From Leptospira biflexa (GTDB taxonomy: Bacteria > Spirochaetota > UBA4802 > UB4802), in NCBI GenBank assembly GCA_020721905.1, contig DYLU01000021.1, positions 1-40,754 on the forward strand: a stretch of DNA of 40,754 nucleotides. Reading direction: 5' to 3'. The notes under the pieces are model-generated. The model did no database searches. It was not told where the DNA came from and saw only the letters and a list, made by a program, of their open reading frames with translations. Below, in pieces: positions 17,183 to 25,916 of the stretch. The stretch's first letter is position 1, and each line of letters starts with the position of its first letter. Made by a program: the position numbers and the translations under genes.

Positions 17183-18408
17183 ACTGTTTCTTTACGTTTT
17201 TTTAATGCCAGTGCTTCTTTGATTCCCTTTTCACGTATGACTTTGAGTTTCAATCCAAATTCAGTCATTTTAAAGTATCGTTTTCCATATTTTGAAAGTA
17301 ATTTTTTGTCAATCTCAAAACCAAGCCCTGGACGTGAAAATGGCTGCAACATTGCATTTTTATCCGGAATAATTGGCTCAATGATGCCATCTCTGAACTC
17401 AGGAATCCACGAAGGCTCTTCAAGTGGATATTCCAGCGGCAGTTTGTTTTTAGTATCAGCAAGAACCATATTCCAGCCAATATAAAATCCAATGCCGCTT
17501 GTCCATGTATGCGGTGAAAATTCACGCTTTTTCTCGTGGCATGCATCAATAACCTTCTTAACCTGTGCAATGCCCCCGGCAAACGTAGCATCGGGCTGAT
17601 ATATATGGAAACAGTCCTTTTCAAACATTATCTTTATCTCATCCCAACCATAATTGAGCTCAGCCCCTGAAATTTTTACTTTTTTTGAAAAACGTTTTAA
17701 CACTGCATTCCCATCATAATCACGTGAATCCAGTGGTTCCTCAAGCCATACAATGTTGTTTGCCTCACACGCTCTTACAAACTCTTTAGCACGCTTTAAA
17801 TCCCAGTCAGGAATCCTGTCAACTATTGAAACTGGCCATCCCTGGTTGGCATCAACTCCAAGTTTTACTTTATTACCAACACCCTTTGATATTATTTCAA
17901 TATGACGTATATCATCATTAAGCTCTTTATTTTTTACCCGCAGTTTAAATGTTTTAAATCCGCGCTCGGTTAATCGTAAAATTTCATCAATACGCTTATG
18001 CGGATCATGCATTTCACCGGTTGAACAGTATACCTCAACAGGGCGTGCATTGCCACCTAACAGTTCATAGACTGGCTTTCCTTTACTTTTGCCAATGATG
18101 TCCCAGAATGCCGGCTCTATCCAGAAATTTCTCCACCCCAGATATCCTGCTTGTTTCAAAAGGCTTTGTACCCTATTAATGTCCGCAGGATCGGTTCCCA
18201 AAATATATCCTGCTAAAAGATCTCCCAGCCCTTCACGCTCTTTACCCATAGCTGTCCCTGCAGAATAGCCTTCAATCCCATCATCCGTTACAAGCTTTAT
18301 CAACGTAAAGCGGTTATGTGTCTGTGGATACCCGGGAATCCACGTTGGCCAGAATGTATAGCGCAGAGGTATGGAAACATGGTATAACTCAATACAGCTG
18401 ATTTTCAT
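17179..18408 (-). CDS. Mandelate racemase/muconate lactonizing enzyme family protein
   Basis: This 409-residue enolase-superfamily enzyme abstracts an alpha proton from a carboxylate substrate held on Mg2+. The N-terminal capping domain covers about 1-125 and the barrel follows. The probable metal ligands are D186 (VDANQG), E223 (WLEEP) and E250 (SGAEL). The second-strand acid/base motif is K155-L-R157. A D273/H300 dyad (QPDATFAGG, SPHTW) resembles the mandelate racemase His-Asp pair. This points to an acid-sugar dehydratase or epimerase, but the substrate cannot be read from the sequence. The C-terminus has a basic extension of about 30 residues. It is the first gene of the cluster leading to asnS and rpiB. 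Purine-rich GGGGGTAAG precedes the ATG. Confidence 0.85.
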   Translation of the reverse strand: MKISCIELYHVSIPLRYTFWPTWIPGYPQTHNRFTLIKLVTDDGIEGYSAGTAMGKEREGLGDLLAGYILGTDPADINRVQSLLKQAGYLGWRNFWIEPAFWDIIGKSKGKPVYELLGGNARPVEVYCSTGEMHDPHKRIDEILRLTERGFKTFKLRVKNKELNDDIRHIEIISKGVGNKVKLGVDANQGWPVSIVDRIPDWDLKRAKEFVRACEANNIVWLEEPLDSRDYDGNAVLKRFSKKVKISGAELNYGWDEIKIMFEKDCFHIYQPDATFAGGIAQVKKVIDACHEKKREFSPHTWTSGIGFYIGWNMVLADTKNKLPLEYPLEEPSWIPEFRDGIIEPIIPDKNAMLQPFSRPGLGFEIDKKLLSKYGKRYFKMTEFGLKLKVIREKGIKEALALKKRKETV

Positions 18409-18525
18409 GGCTTACCCCCATTTGTATACTATTTTTTAATATGTTAACAGATAGTTATCTATCGTCAATCACAATTCAATTGTTTCACTCTGCTATCTAT
18501 AATTGCAAAATTACAAACTTTTATG

Positions 18526-18556
18526 TTGACAGTCCTGGTTTACTATTTGTTTTATA
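18526..18556 (+). promoter_or_regulatory. Possible sigma70-type promoter
   Basis: A perfect -35 TTGACA (18526-18531) is followed by TTTATA (18551-18556) after 19 bp, or TTTTAT after 18 bp. It points to the deacetylase gene about 210 bp downstream. The -10 match is modest. Confidence 0.35.
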
Positions 18557-18694
18557 GTTATATTTATTTGTGCCGATAGTTACTGTTAATAAAACAAAAT
18601 TGCTTGGTTCTTAGAGCAATAAAATTTTTATAAAATTATTACACAGAAGACATCGAGGAGAAGTTACGAAGAATCTAACAGTTGATACAACATG

Positions 18695-18726
18695 ATTTCT
18701 CATTCCGATAATGTATGATGAGAAAT
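18695..18726. repeat. 9-bp inverted repeat upstream of the deacetylase
   Basis: ATTTCTCAT (18695-18703) and ATGAGAAAT (18718-18726) are separated by 14 nt and end 42 nt before the start codon. No T-run follows. It could be a 5'-UTR hairpin or an operator. Confidence 0.35.
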
Positions 18727-18768
18727 GACAAAAAGAAACATATACTATACAATTTTTGAGGAAGCCCT

Positions 18769-19563
18769 ATGAGATTTATTTTCATTGCCGTATTATTTTT
18801 CTTGTTACTTTCACCACTTTATGCCAGTAATAAGGTTTATGTACTTGTTTATCATACCTTTATGGGGAAAAAAATTAAATATGATATATCACTACAGGAA
18901 TTTCAAAAACAACTTTTTGATTTGCGTTCTCATGGATTTTCTTTTATATCATTTGCTGATATGAAATCCGGAAAAGTCAGTGGTGATAAAAATATCCTTA
19001 TCACCATTGATGATGGCCACCGCACGGTTCTTGATGCATACTATTCGGTATTAAAGCCGTTAGGCATCAAGCCGCTGTTGGGGATAAATACATTTATTAT
19101 TGGTAAAAAGCCCTATGTTCTTTCCTGGGAAGAATTACAGCAATTAGCAAGGGAAGGATGTGCAATAGCTTCTCATGGTTACTTTCATTTGTTTATCAAT
19201 GATGAACTCTATACTAAAAACTATCGCTACTTTAAATTAGAAGTATTTGAATCCAAAAAAATCTTGGAAGAAAAATTAGGGATTACCGTTGATACCTTTG
19301 TGTACCCCTTTGGCATTGTAACGGATATTGGGAAAAAGGCCCTGACTCAGGCGGGTTATACGTATGCATTCACTATTAAGTGGGGATCTGTTCAATTACC
19401 CCTAAAACATAATACTCTGGAACTTCCTCGCTACATGTACCAGAACAACTGGAATGCAATAGCCAATGCAATTATTTATAAAAATAAAAAACATACTCCA
19501 GCCAAAGAGCCGGAAAAGATACTGGTTTCTACCACACCCCCGTTGAAAGGTATTCATCAATAG
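18769..19563 (+). CDS. Exported polysaccharide deacetylase (CE4 family)
   Basis: This 264-residue protein has a clear signal peptide (hydrophobic about 3-18, cleavage likely near LYAS at 17-20) and one NodB homology domain. The CE4 motifs are visible: TIDDGH with D81 and D82 (motif 1), SHGYFH with H136 and H140 (motif 2), and VYPFG (motif 3). D82, H136 and H140 form the expected metal triad. It should remove N- or O-acetyl groups from a cell-wall or surface glycan in the periplasm or outside the cell. The Lys/Pro-rich C-terminus has no domain. GAGGA lies upstream of the ATG. Its last 35 bp overlap the convergent nfnB gene. Confidence 0.9.
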   Translation: MRFIFIAVLFFLLLSPLYASNKVYVLVYHTFMGKKIKYDISLQEFQKQLFDLRSHGFSFISFADMKSGKVSGDKNILITIDDGHRTVLDAYYSVLKPLGIKPLLGINTFIIGKKPYVLSWEELQQLAREGCAIASHGYFHLFINDELYTKNYRYFKLEVFESKKILEEKLGITVDTFVYPFGIVTDIGKKALTQAGYTYAFTIKWGSVQLPLKHNTLELPRYMYQNNWNAIANAIIYKNKKHTPAKEPEKILVSTTPPLKGIHQ

Positions 19564-20926
19564 CTTTTGCCGCTTTTTTCCCTGCTCCCATTGCCTGTAT
19601 AACTGTGGCGGCACCGGTAACAATATCACCGCCGGCAAACACCCCGCGTTTGCTGGTTTTCATAGTTTCCGGATCAGCAATGATATTGCCACGCTTTGTA
19701 GTATCCATACCCGATGTAGTTTTTGGTATTAAGGGATTTGGCCCATTCCCAATTGCAATGATTGCCACATCAATATCTATGATAAACTCTGAGCCTTTAA
19801 CGGGTATGGGGCTTCGCCTTCCAGATGCATCAGGTTCACCTAATTCCATCTGAATACATTCAACCGCTTTAACTCTCCCCTTTTCATCACCAATAAACCG
19901 TACTGGATTTGTCAAAAGTTTAAAGATAATTCCTTCTTCTTCAGCGCGTTCCACTTCCTCAATTCGTGCAGGCATCTCCTGTCTGGAACGACGGTAAATG
20001 ATATATACTTGTTTACTGCCCAGGCGCAGGGCTGTACGAGCCGAGTCCATGGCAACATTACCACCACCCACAACAGCAACCCTTTCACCCTTAACAATTG
20101 GCGTATCATATTCAGGGAAACGATATGCCCTCATCAAATTAGACCGTGTTAAATATTCGTTTGCACTGTACACACCCTGTAAATTTTCGCCCGGTATATC
20201 CAGAAATAACGGCAATCCTGCGCCGGTAGCAACAAACACCGCATCAAAACCGGTTGAAAGCAAGTCATTGACGGTTTCGGCAGTGCCTATTACTCTGCTC
20301 AGCTCTATTGTAACACCAATTGCTTTAAGGGCATCTACCTCATACTGTACTATGTCCTTTGGCAGCCTGAATTCAGGTATACCATATACCAAAACCCCAC
20401 CGGCTTTATGCAATGCCTCAAACACCGTAACACTGTACCCCATACGAGCTAAATCTCCTGCAGCCGTTAACCCAGCCGGTCCCGAACCTATTATTGCAAC
20501 CCTTTTTCCCTTTACTGTTTCATTTCTCTTGAATACATAATGCTGCTTTTCACGTTCATAATCAGCAACATAACGTTCCAGGTTACCGATAGCAACTGAC
20601 TCCCCTTTCTTTGCCAGAATACACATCTTTTCGCATTGATCTTCCTGTGGGCAAACCCTGCCACACACTGCCGGCAGCGAATTTGTCTGCTTTATAACAG
20701 TAAATGCCTCCAGTGGATTGCCCTCTTTCAACGCTTTGATAAATGCCGGAATATTAATATTGACAGGACACCCTTCCACGCAGGTAGGGCGTTTACACTG
20801 CAGGCAACGGGTTGCTTCTAATATGGCTGTTTTCTCATCATACCCCAAAGGAACTTCATTAAAGTTATGGATCCGTTTGGCTGGATCTTGTTGAGGCATC
20901 TTCTGCCTTGGAATTTTATTGGCCAT
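19529..20926 (-). CDS. NAD(P)H oxidoreductase, glutamate synthase small-subunit/NfnB type
   Basis: This 465-residue flavoprotein has an N-terminal iron-sulfur domain with Cys clusters in CLQCKRPTC...GCP and CGRVCPQEDQCEKMC, fitting two [4Fe-4S] clusters. Two dinucleotide-binding modules follow: GSGPAGLTAAGDLARMGY for FAD and GGGNVAMDSARTALRLG for NAD(P)H. A C-terminal FAD motif GVFAGGD ends the core. The family includes GltD/GltA and NfnB. The adjacent nfnA-type gene favours NfnB of the electron-bifurcating NADH-ferredoxin:NADP oxidoreductase. The ATG at 20926 is chosen because GGAG (20934-20937) lies 7 nt upstream. It overlaps the 3' end of nfnA by 11 bp, so the two are co-translated. Without the partner it could be read as a glutamate synthase beta subunit. 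Confidence 0.85.
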   Translation of the reverse strand: MANKIPRQKMPQQDPAKRIHNFNEVPLGYDEKTAILEATRCLQCKRPTCVEGCPVNINIPAFIKALKEGNPLEAFTVIKQTNSLPAVCGRVCPQEDQCEKMCILAKKGESVAIGNLERYVADYEREKQHYVFKRNETVKGKRVAIIGSGPAGLTAAGDLARMGYSVTVFEALHKAGGVLVYGIPEFRLPKDIVQYEVDALKAIGVTIELSRVIGTAETVNDLLSTGFDAVFVATGAGLPLFLDIPGENLQGVYSANEYLTRSNLMRAYRFPEYDTPIVKGERVAVVGGGNVAMDSARTALRLGSKQVYIIYRRSRQEMPARIEEVERAEEEGIIFKLLTNPVRFIGDEKGRVKAVECIQMELGEPDASGRRSPIPVKGSEFIIDIDVAIIAIGNGPNPLIPKTTSGMDTTKRGNIIADPETMKTSKRGVFAGGDIVTGAATVIQAMGAGKKAAKAIDEYLSTGVW

Positions 20927-21758
20927 GGTATTTCTCCAGCTGGCATTTGTGATTTTCAAAGCTTTCTTTTTCCTGATCCTTATATGTGTTAAGCCGTTTC
21001 ATAAGTTCATCAAAATCCACTAAATGCGCATCAAACTCGGGTCCATCAACACAGGTGAACTGCTTCCTGCCGTCCACTGTCACCCTGCACCCGCCACACA
21101 TGCCGGTGCCATCCACCATAATTGAATTCAGGCTAACCAGCGTTTTTACATTATACATGCGTGTAACTTCACTGACCGCTTTCATCATGGGTACAGGCCC
21201 CACTGCCACAACGATATCAACTTTCTCAGAATCAAGAATCTTTTTCAATTCATCGGTTACAAACCCTTTGATACCATATGACCCGTCATCGGTAGTAACA
21301 ATGATCTTGTCACTTTTTGCTTTCAATTCCTGTTCCAGAATTAATAAATCCTTATTCCGTGCGCCAATAATGTTTACGCAAAAATTTCCCGCTTCCTTCA
21401 TTGCAACTGCTATAGGGTAAACGGCAGCAATACCAATGCCACCACCAACACACACCGCTGTTCCATAGTTACGTATGTCCGTGGGGTGTCCCAAAGGACC
21501 TGCAACATCATATAAAAATTCACCTTCTTTCTTGAGCGATAATTTATGGGTAGAAGTCCCCACAATTTGATAATACAGGGTAATTGTCCCTTTTCCCCTG
21601 TCAGAATCAGCGATGGTGAGAGGGATGCGTTCACCAACCTCATCAACTATTACAATAACAAATTGCCCTGCCTTACGGTGTTGTGCAATATATGGAGCCT
21701 CAATAACAGCTTTGCCAACATTTTCAGATATTTTTGTATTACTGATTATTGTATACAC
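20916..21758 (-). CDS. Ferredoxin:NADP oxidoreductase-like subunit, NfnA/SudB type
   Basis: This 280-residue protein is of the dihydroorotate dehydrogenase electron-transfer (PyrK-like) family. It has an FAD-binding beta-barrel with the segment RIPLTIAD, an NAD-binding part with GGGIGIAAVYPIA, and a C-terminal [2Fe-2S] region with Cys residues in DGTGMCGGCRV and FTCVDGP. With NfnB it would couple NADH and reduced ferredoxin to NADP+ reduction by flavin-based electron bifurcation in the cytoplasm. A sulfide dehydrogenase role is the main alternative. The start codon is GTG at 21758, with GGGGA about 6 nt upstream. It is the first gene of the pair, transcribed away from the FMN glutamate-synthase-like gene across a 447-bp spacer. 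Confidence 0.85.
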   Translation of the reverse strand: MYTIISNTKISENVGKAVIEAPYIAQHRKAGQFVIVIVDEVGERIPLTIADSDRGKGTITLYYQIVGTSTHKLSLKKEGEFLYDVAGPLGHPTDIRNYGTAVCVGGGIGIAAVYPIAVAMKEAGNFCVNIIGARNKDLLILEQELKAKSDKIIVTTDDGSYGIKGFVTDELKKILDSEKVDIVVAVGPVPMMKAVSEVTRMYNVKTLVSLNSIMVDGTGMCGGCRVTVDGRKQFTCVDGPEFDAHLVDFDELMKRLNTYKDQEKESFENHKCQLEKYHGQ

Positions 21759-22033
21759 AGTATCCCCATGTTCTTGATGTATAATGATTTAGCATATATT
21801 AAAATACTAAAAATACTTTCTTTTTCCCAATATACTATAGGTATGCTATTTTTTCAATTAAATTATTAAATACTGCTTTAAAATAAACTTATAATGCTTC
21901 TCCTACATCCCCATGATGGAAACACTATTGTACAATGACTCACGTAAATGTCTTAAATCAAAAAAATTATTTAAATAATACTATGGTTTTAAATTATTAA
22001 ATGTTACAATTATGTTAAATATTCAGGAAAAAT

Positions 22034-22052
22034 TGTTTATATATAGTAAACA
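22034..22052. repeat. 6-bp inverted repeat TGTTTA-N7-TAAACA
   Basis: A short perfect inverted repeat just upstream of the TTGACT box in the nfnA/FMN-protein spacer. Its position would suit an operator. Chance is quite possible in such AT-rich DNA. Confidence 0.25.
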
Positions 22053-22089
22053 CTTTGACTTTCAACACTATATGCATTTTTAAATATAA

Positions 22090-22116
22090 CTAAAAGTTTT
22101 TTTAAAAAACGTTTAG
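22090..22116. promoter_or_regulatory. 13-bp inverted repeat upstream of the FMN protein
   Basis: CTAAAAGTTTTTT (22090-22102) faces AAAAAACGTTTAG (22104-22116) around a single T, with one mismatch. It lies 89 bp before the start codon. With almost no loop it is better suited to dimeric protein binding on DNA than to an RNA hairpin. Confidence 0.35.
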
Positions 22117-22205
22117 TTTTGATTGTCATGATTTACTGCATTTATATTATTAACACTTCTAACATTGCATTTTTATATTTAAACTAATATTAAAGGAGTA
22201 CCAAT

Positions 22206-23804
22206 ATGGGGAATTTATCACGACCTAATTCAAATGATGCAACACGTACTGTAAACCGTTCACGGAGTGTTGTACCACAATCAGGTCTCTGTTCACGATG
22301 CATCGATGGATGTACTGGAAATTGTGAGGTATTCCAGGCAACCATGCGTGGAAGAGAACTTCTGTATCCCGGCCCATTTGGCGAGATAACAGCTGGAGCC
22401 GATAAGGAATATCCGGTTGATTATTCTCATCTTAACATTCAGGGATATGCAGCAGGTGCTAAAGGGTTATTGAATCCAGGACCCGAAACAGCCAGATTCC
22501 CATTTGTATCAACTGAAACTTACTTTGGTACAAAAAACAGGGTTAAGCTTGATGTACCGATGTTTACAGGTGCATTAGGTTCAACTGACATTGCCCGTAT
22601 AAACTGGGAACATTTTGCTGTTGGTGCTGCCATTTCAGGTATTGCTATTGTATGTGGTGAAAACGTATGTGGAATTGACCCCGGTCTTGAACGGGATAAA
22701 AACGGGAAAGTAACAAAATCACCTGAAATGATACGCCGTGTCGAAACGTACAAAAAATATAAGGGAGATGCCGGCGATATCATTGTTCAAATGAATGTTG
22801 AAGATACCAACTTAGGTGTGGCTGAATATATCATCTCACAGTTGGGTGTTGAAACCGTTGAATTAAAATGGGGGCAGGGTGCAAAATGTATAGGCGGTGA
22901 AATAAAAGTTAGAAGTTTGGAAAGAGCTATCGAACTTAAAAATCGCGGATACATAGTAACTCCTGACCCAACTATTCCTGCTATTCAGTCAGCTTTTAAA
23001 GATGGTGCCATTAAAGAATTTGAGCGCCACTCACGACTGGGATTTATAAGCAAAGATGCCTTTTTACAGGAAGTAGAAAGACTCCGAGCATTAGGTGCAA
23101 AACGTGTTACATTAAAAACCGGTGCGTACTCACAAAAAGAACTGGCAGCTGCACTCCGCTGGGCTTCGGAAGCAAAAATTGACCTTCTTACAATAGATGG
23201 CGCCGGCGGTGGTACCGGTATGAGTCCATGGCGCATGATGGAAGAGTGGGGCATTCCTACATTCTATCTACAGTCAATGGCCTATGATATGGCTCAAAAG
23301 ATGGCTTCAAAGGGTATGTGGGTACCTGATTTAGCAATGGCTGGCGGTTTTTCAGCGGAAGACCATATTTTCAAAGTTCTTGCAATGGGATCGCCATATT
23401 TCAAAGCAGTATGTATGGGACGCGCACTGATGATTCCTGGTATGGTTGGCAAGAATATTGAAAAGTGGCTAAAAGAAAATAACCTGCCAAAGAATGTTGC
23501 TCAGCATGGTGCAACCAAAGAAGAGATTTTTGTAAGCTACGAAGAATTAAAAGCAAAATATGGAAAAGAAGTTGATAATTTCCCGCTTGGTGCAATAGGC
23601 TTGTATACATTCAGCCAAAAGATAAAGGTTGGTTTGCAGCAGCTTATGGCTGGTAGCCGCAATTTCAGAATTGATACTATTTCACGCAGAGACATTATGG
23701 CACTTACAGAAGAAGCAGCTAAGATTTCCGGCATACCGTATGTAATGGATGCTTATAAGGATGATGCTGAAAAGATCCTTTTAGAAGGGTGTGATTACAT
23801 CTAA
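22206..23804 (+). CDS. FMN-binding glutamate-synthase-family protein without glutaminase domain
   Basis: This 532-residue protein carries the FMN-binding glutamate synthase barrel, seen in VELKWGQGAKCIGGEIK, DLLTIDGAGGGTGMSPW and DLAMAGGFSAEDHIFK. The N-terminal glutaminase and C-terminal alpha-helical domains of GltB are absent. The usual [3Fe-4S] motif after the barrel is also absent. Instead, an N-terminal cluster C29-x2-C32-x3-C36-x3-C40 could bind an iron-sulfur cluster. A role in ammonia- or ferredoxin-dependent glutamate formation, or a different FMN reaction, is possible; none is shown. An AAAGGAG ribosome binding site (22192-22198) fixes the start. It is divergent from nfnAB, and GltD-like NfnB could donate electrons. 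A strong terminator follows. Confidence 0.8.
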   Translation: MGNLSRPNSNDATRTVNRSRSVVPQSGLCSRCIDGCTGNCEVFQATMRGRELLYPGPFGEITAGADKEYPVDYSHLNIQGYAAGAKGLLNPGPETARFPFVSTETYFGTKNRVKLDVPMFTGALGSTDIARINWEHFAVGAAISGIAIVCGENVCGIDPGLERDKNGKVTKSPEMIRRVETYKKYKGDAGDIIVQMNVEDTNLGVAEYIISQLGVETVELKWGQGAKCIGGEIKVRSLERAIELKNRGYIVTPDPTIPAIQSAFKDGAIKEFERHSRLGFISKDAFLQEVERLRALGAKRVTLKTGAYSQKELAAALRWASEAKIDLLTIDGAGGGTGMSPWRMMEEWGIPTFYLQSMAYDMAQKMASKGMWVPDLAMAGGFSAEDHIFKVLAMGSPYFKAVCMGRALMIPGMVGKNIEKWLKENNLPKNVAQHGATKEEIFVSYEELKAKYGKEVDNFPLGAIGLYTFSQKIKVGLQQLMAGSRNFRIDTISRRDIMALTEEAAKISGIPYVMDAYKDDAEKILLEGCDYI

Positions 23805-23818
23805 TATTTTTTAAGTAC

Positions 23819-23850
23819 AAAAAAGGCAGGTTGTAAAACCTGCCTTTTTT
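23819..23850. terminator. Bidirectional rho-independent terminator
   Basis: Perfect stem AAAAAAGGCAGGTT / AACCTGCCTTTTTT around loop GTAA. The A and T runs make it work on both strands. It ends the FMN-protein gene on the plus strand and can also stop transcripts of the convergent acyl-CoA synthetase gene. Confidence 0.93.
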
Positions 23851-23912
23851 ATTTGATTAATGAAATGTGGTCTTACCGTCAAATGCGGCAAGAGCATTAA
23901 TTATTGTTAACT

Positions 23913-25823
23913 TCATTCGTACATCTTATCAATAACATCTTTATAGACTTGAATAATCACGCGTTTCTTTGCTTTCTGAGTTGGAGTTATCATACCGTTT
24001 GATTCGGTAAATCTCTGATTCAGTATGGTGTAGCGCTTGACTTCTTCAAATTTTTCAAGTCTTTTGTTAGCTTCTTTTACATCTTTGTCTATAATTTCCT
24101 GTAACCGTTTATTATTAATGAAATCATCGCCTACTTTTGTACATATCTGCATGCCACCAATATTTTCATACACCAGTTTTGACTCATCAAAAGCAATTCC
24201 TTCACGTTTGAATAACGCTATAAAGTTTGCAAAGTTTGGCACAATCAATGCACTGATAAACGGCTTTTCATCTCCTACAAGGAAAATCTGTTCAACCCAG
24301 CTGCTGGTTGAAAAGCGATTCTCAATTTTTGCAGGTGCAACATTTTTGCCAATAGAAGTACAGATAATCCCTTTTTTCCTTTCAACAAATTTAATATATC
24401 CATCAGGCGTTAACTCTACCACATCACCCGTTTTAAACCAGCCATCTTTTGTAAATGCCTCTTTCGTTTCTTTTGGTTTGTTTAGATAGCCTTTAAATAT
24501 CCCGGCGCCTGAAAGCTCAAGTTCTCCATCAGCAGCTACCCTGCATTTACTGCCATTGGCTTCTTTGCCCATACAGCCTGGCTTGCAGGCAGTAATTGGA
24601 TTAAGCACTGCTGCATTGAAGCTTTCTGTTGAACCATATCCTTCAACAACAGCCAGACCTAATGCATAATAGAACCGCAGCAAATCGGGGGAAATGGCAG
24701 CACTTGCCGAAAATGAATGATGGAAGCGATTTCCAAATAATCCTCTAACTTTAGCAAAAAGCTTATCAGCAATATTATACTGAATCTTGAGTCCTAAGGG
24801 CAATTTTGATTTTAAATCAAACTCTGGATGCATATTATAACACCCGTTTTCATCTTTACGATATTCCAGTGCCTTCAAGCCAACACCTATTGCCCAATCA
24901 AATAATTTCTTTTTAAGAGAGCTTTCTGCCATTGCCTGTTGCATGGTAATATAAATTTTTTCATACAATCGCGGGACACAGTTAATCCATGTAGGATTAT
25001 ATTTTTGCATGTCTTCAATTAAGGTTGCAGGTTTATCAGCATAGCATATTAAAGCACCTTTTGTTAAGGCAAGCCATTGACATGAACCACGGTCAAATAC
25101 ATGCGACAGAGGCAGATAGCATAGTGTCACATCATTCTCATTAACATCAAAGCTATATTTCTGGAAATATGCAATAGTACCCTCCAGTCGTGATGAACCA
25201 GTCCAGTGTGTTATGATAGCACCTTTCCCCTGCCCGGTTGTTCCAGAAGTATACAGTATCGTGAACCAATCATCCAATTTTACACCATCTTTCCGTTTGA
25301 TGTATTTCTTATAATTAGCTGCATTTTTCCGCCACTCACTACCCATGGCTATAAAATCCAAAATACCATAAACCTTCCTGTTATCACCTTTAAATGAGAC
25401 ATCCATGACAATAACAGTTTTAAGGTCTTTCAGCTGTTTCCAGATCCCTTTTATCTGATCAAGTTCTTCCTGATTGCCCACAAATATAACTGCGGACTTT
25501 GAATCTTTCATTATGTATTTGACTTCAGAATCAGATAATGTAGGATAAATTGTTACACTGACGCCACCAGCACATGCAATTGCAATATCAACCTGTGTCC
25601 ACATATAGTTTGTTGGGGCCATAATTGCAGCTCTGCCTTTGCAGGGGAACCCTATTTTCATCAATGCACAGGCAATATCTTCTACACGTTCTTTTAACTC
25701 TGCATACGTAAACATTCCATTATTGTCAGCATACAGCTTACTATTGAATTTTTGTGCAGGCCGTTCAGGAAATCTGCTGCAGGTATCATAAAAATACTGA
25801 ACCATCGTTTTAAGCTCACCCAT
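23913..25823 (-). CDS. AMP-forming long-chain acyl-CoA synthetase (first copy)
   Basis: This 636-residue adenylate-forming enzyme activates fatty acids to acyl-AMP and then acyl-CoA at the cytoplasmic face of the membrane. The P-loop TILYTSGTTGQGKG is at about 188-201. LPLSHVFDR, the motif region VVEGYGSTESF (A5) and WFKTGDVVEL (A7) follow. The C-terminal lid carries the catalytic-Lys region ITPTQKAKKRV. It resembles the FadD15/eukaryotic ACSL branch rather than E. coli FadD. GAGGG precedes the ATG. It lies 93 bp downstream of alaS on the same strand. It shares the ending DVIDKMYE with the second copy at 31805-33637, but the two differ widely elsewhere and are probably old paralogues. Confidence 0.92.
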   Translation of the reverse strand: MGELKTMVQYFYDTCSRFPERPAQKFNSKLYADNNGMFTYAELKERVEDIACALMKIGFPCKGRAAIMAPTNYMWTQVDIAIACAGGVSVTIYPTLSDSEVKYIMKDSKSAVIFVGNQEELDQIKGIWKQLKDLKTVIVMDVSFKGDNRKVYGILDFIAMGSEWRKNAANYKKYIKRKDGVKLDDWFTILYTSGTTGQGKGAIITHWTGSSRLEGTIAYFQKYSFDVNENDVTLCYLPLSHVFDRGSCQWLALTKGALICYADKPATLIEDMQKYNPTWINCVPRLYEKIYITMQQAMAESSLKKKLFDWAIGVGLKALEYRKDENGCYNMHPEFDLKSKLPLGLKIQYNIADKLFAKVRGLFGNRFHHSFSASAAISPDLLRFYYALGLAVVEGYGSTESFNAAVLNPITACKPGCMGKEANGSKCRVAADGELELSGAGIFKGYLNKPKETKEAFTKDGWFKTGDVVELTPDGYIKFVERKKGIICTSIGKNVAPAKIENRFSTSSWVEQIFLVGDEKPFISALIVPNFANFIALFKREGIAFDESKLVYENIGGMQICTKVGDDFINNKRLQEIIDKDVKEANKRLEKFEEVKRYTILNQRFTESNGMITPTQKAKKRVIIQVYKDVIDKMYE

Positions 25824-25916
25824 AATAACCCTCTGAATATATTAATTTAAATATACCTATTTATATATCACGGCTGGTAGGTATTTCAAAAAATTAATTA
25901 CATTTTTGCATTTATG

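Larger units (their letters stand above)
18409..18768. other. Divergent intergenic region with promoter-like and hairpin elements
   Basis: No gene is visible in these 360 bp between the divergent enolase-superfamily and deacetylase genes. It holds a TTGACA box (18526-18531) pointing toward the deacetylase. It also holds an inverted repeat ATTTCTCAT/ATGAGAAAT (18695-18703, 18718-18726) just upstream of that gene. The deacetylase ribosome binding site GAGGA is at 18758-18762. Confidence 0.5.
21759..22205. other. Very AT-rich divergent intergenic region
   Basis: No gene is seen in this 447-bp spacer between nfnA (minus) and the FMN protein (plus). It probably holds both promoters. Two inverted repeats are present on the FMN-protein side: TGTTTA/TAAACA (22034-22039, 22047-22052) and a 13-bp pair at 22090-22116. 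A TTGACT box lies at 22065-22070 without a good -10. Confidence 0.5.
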
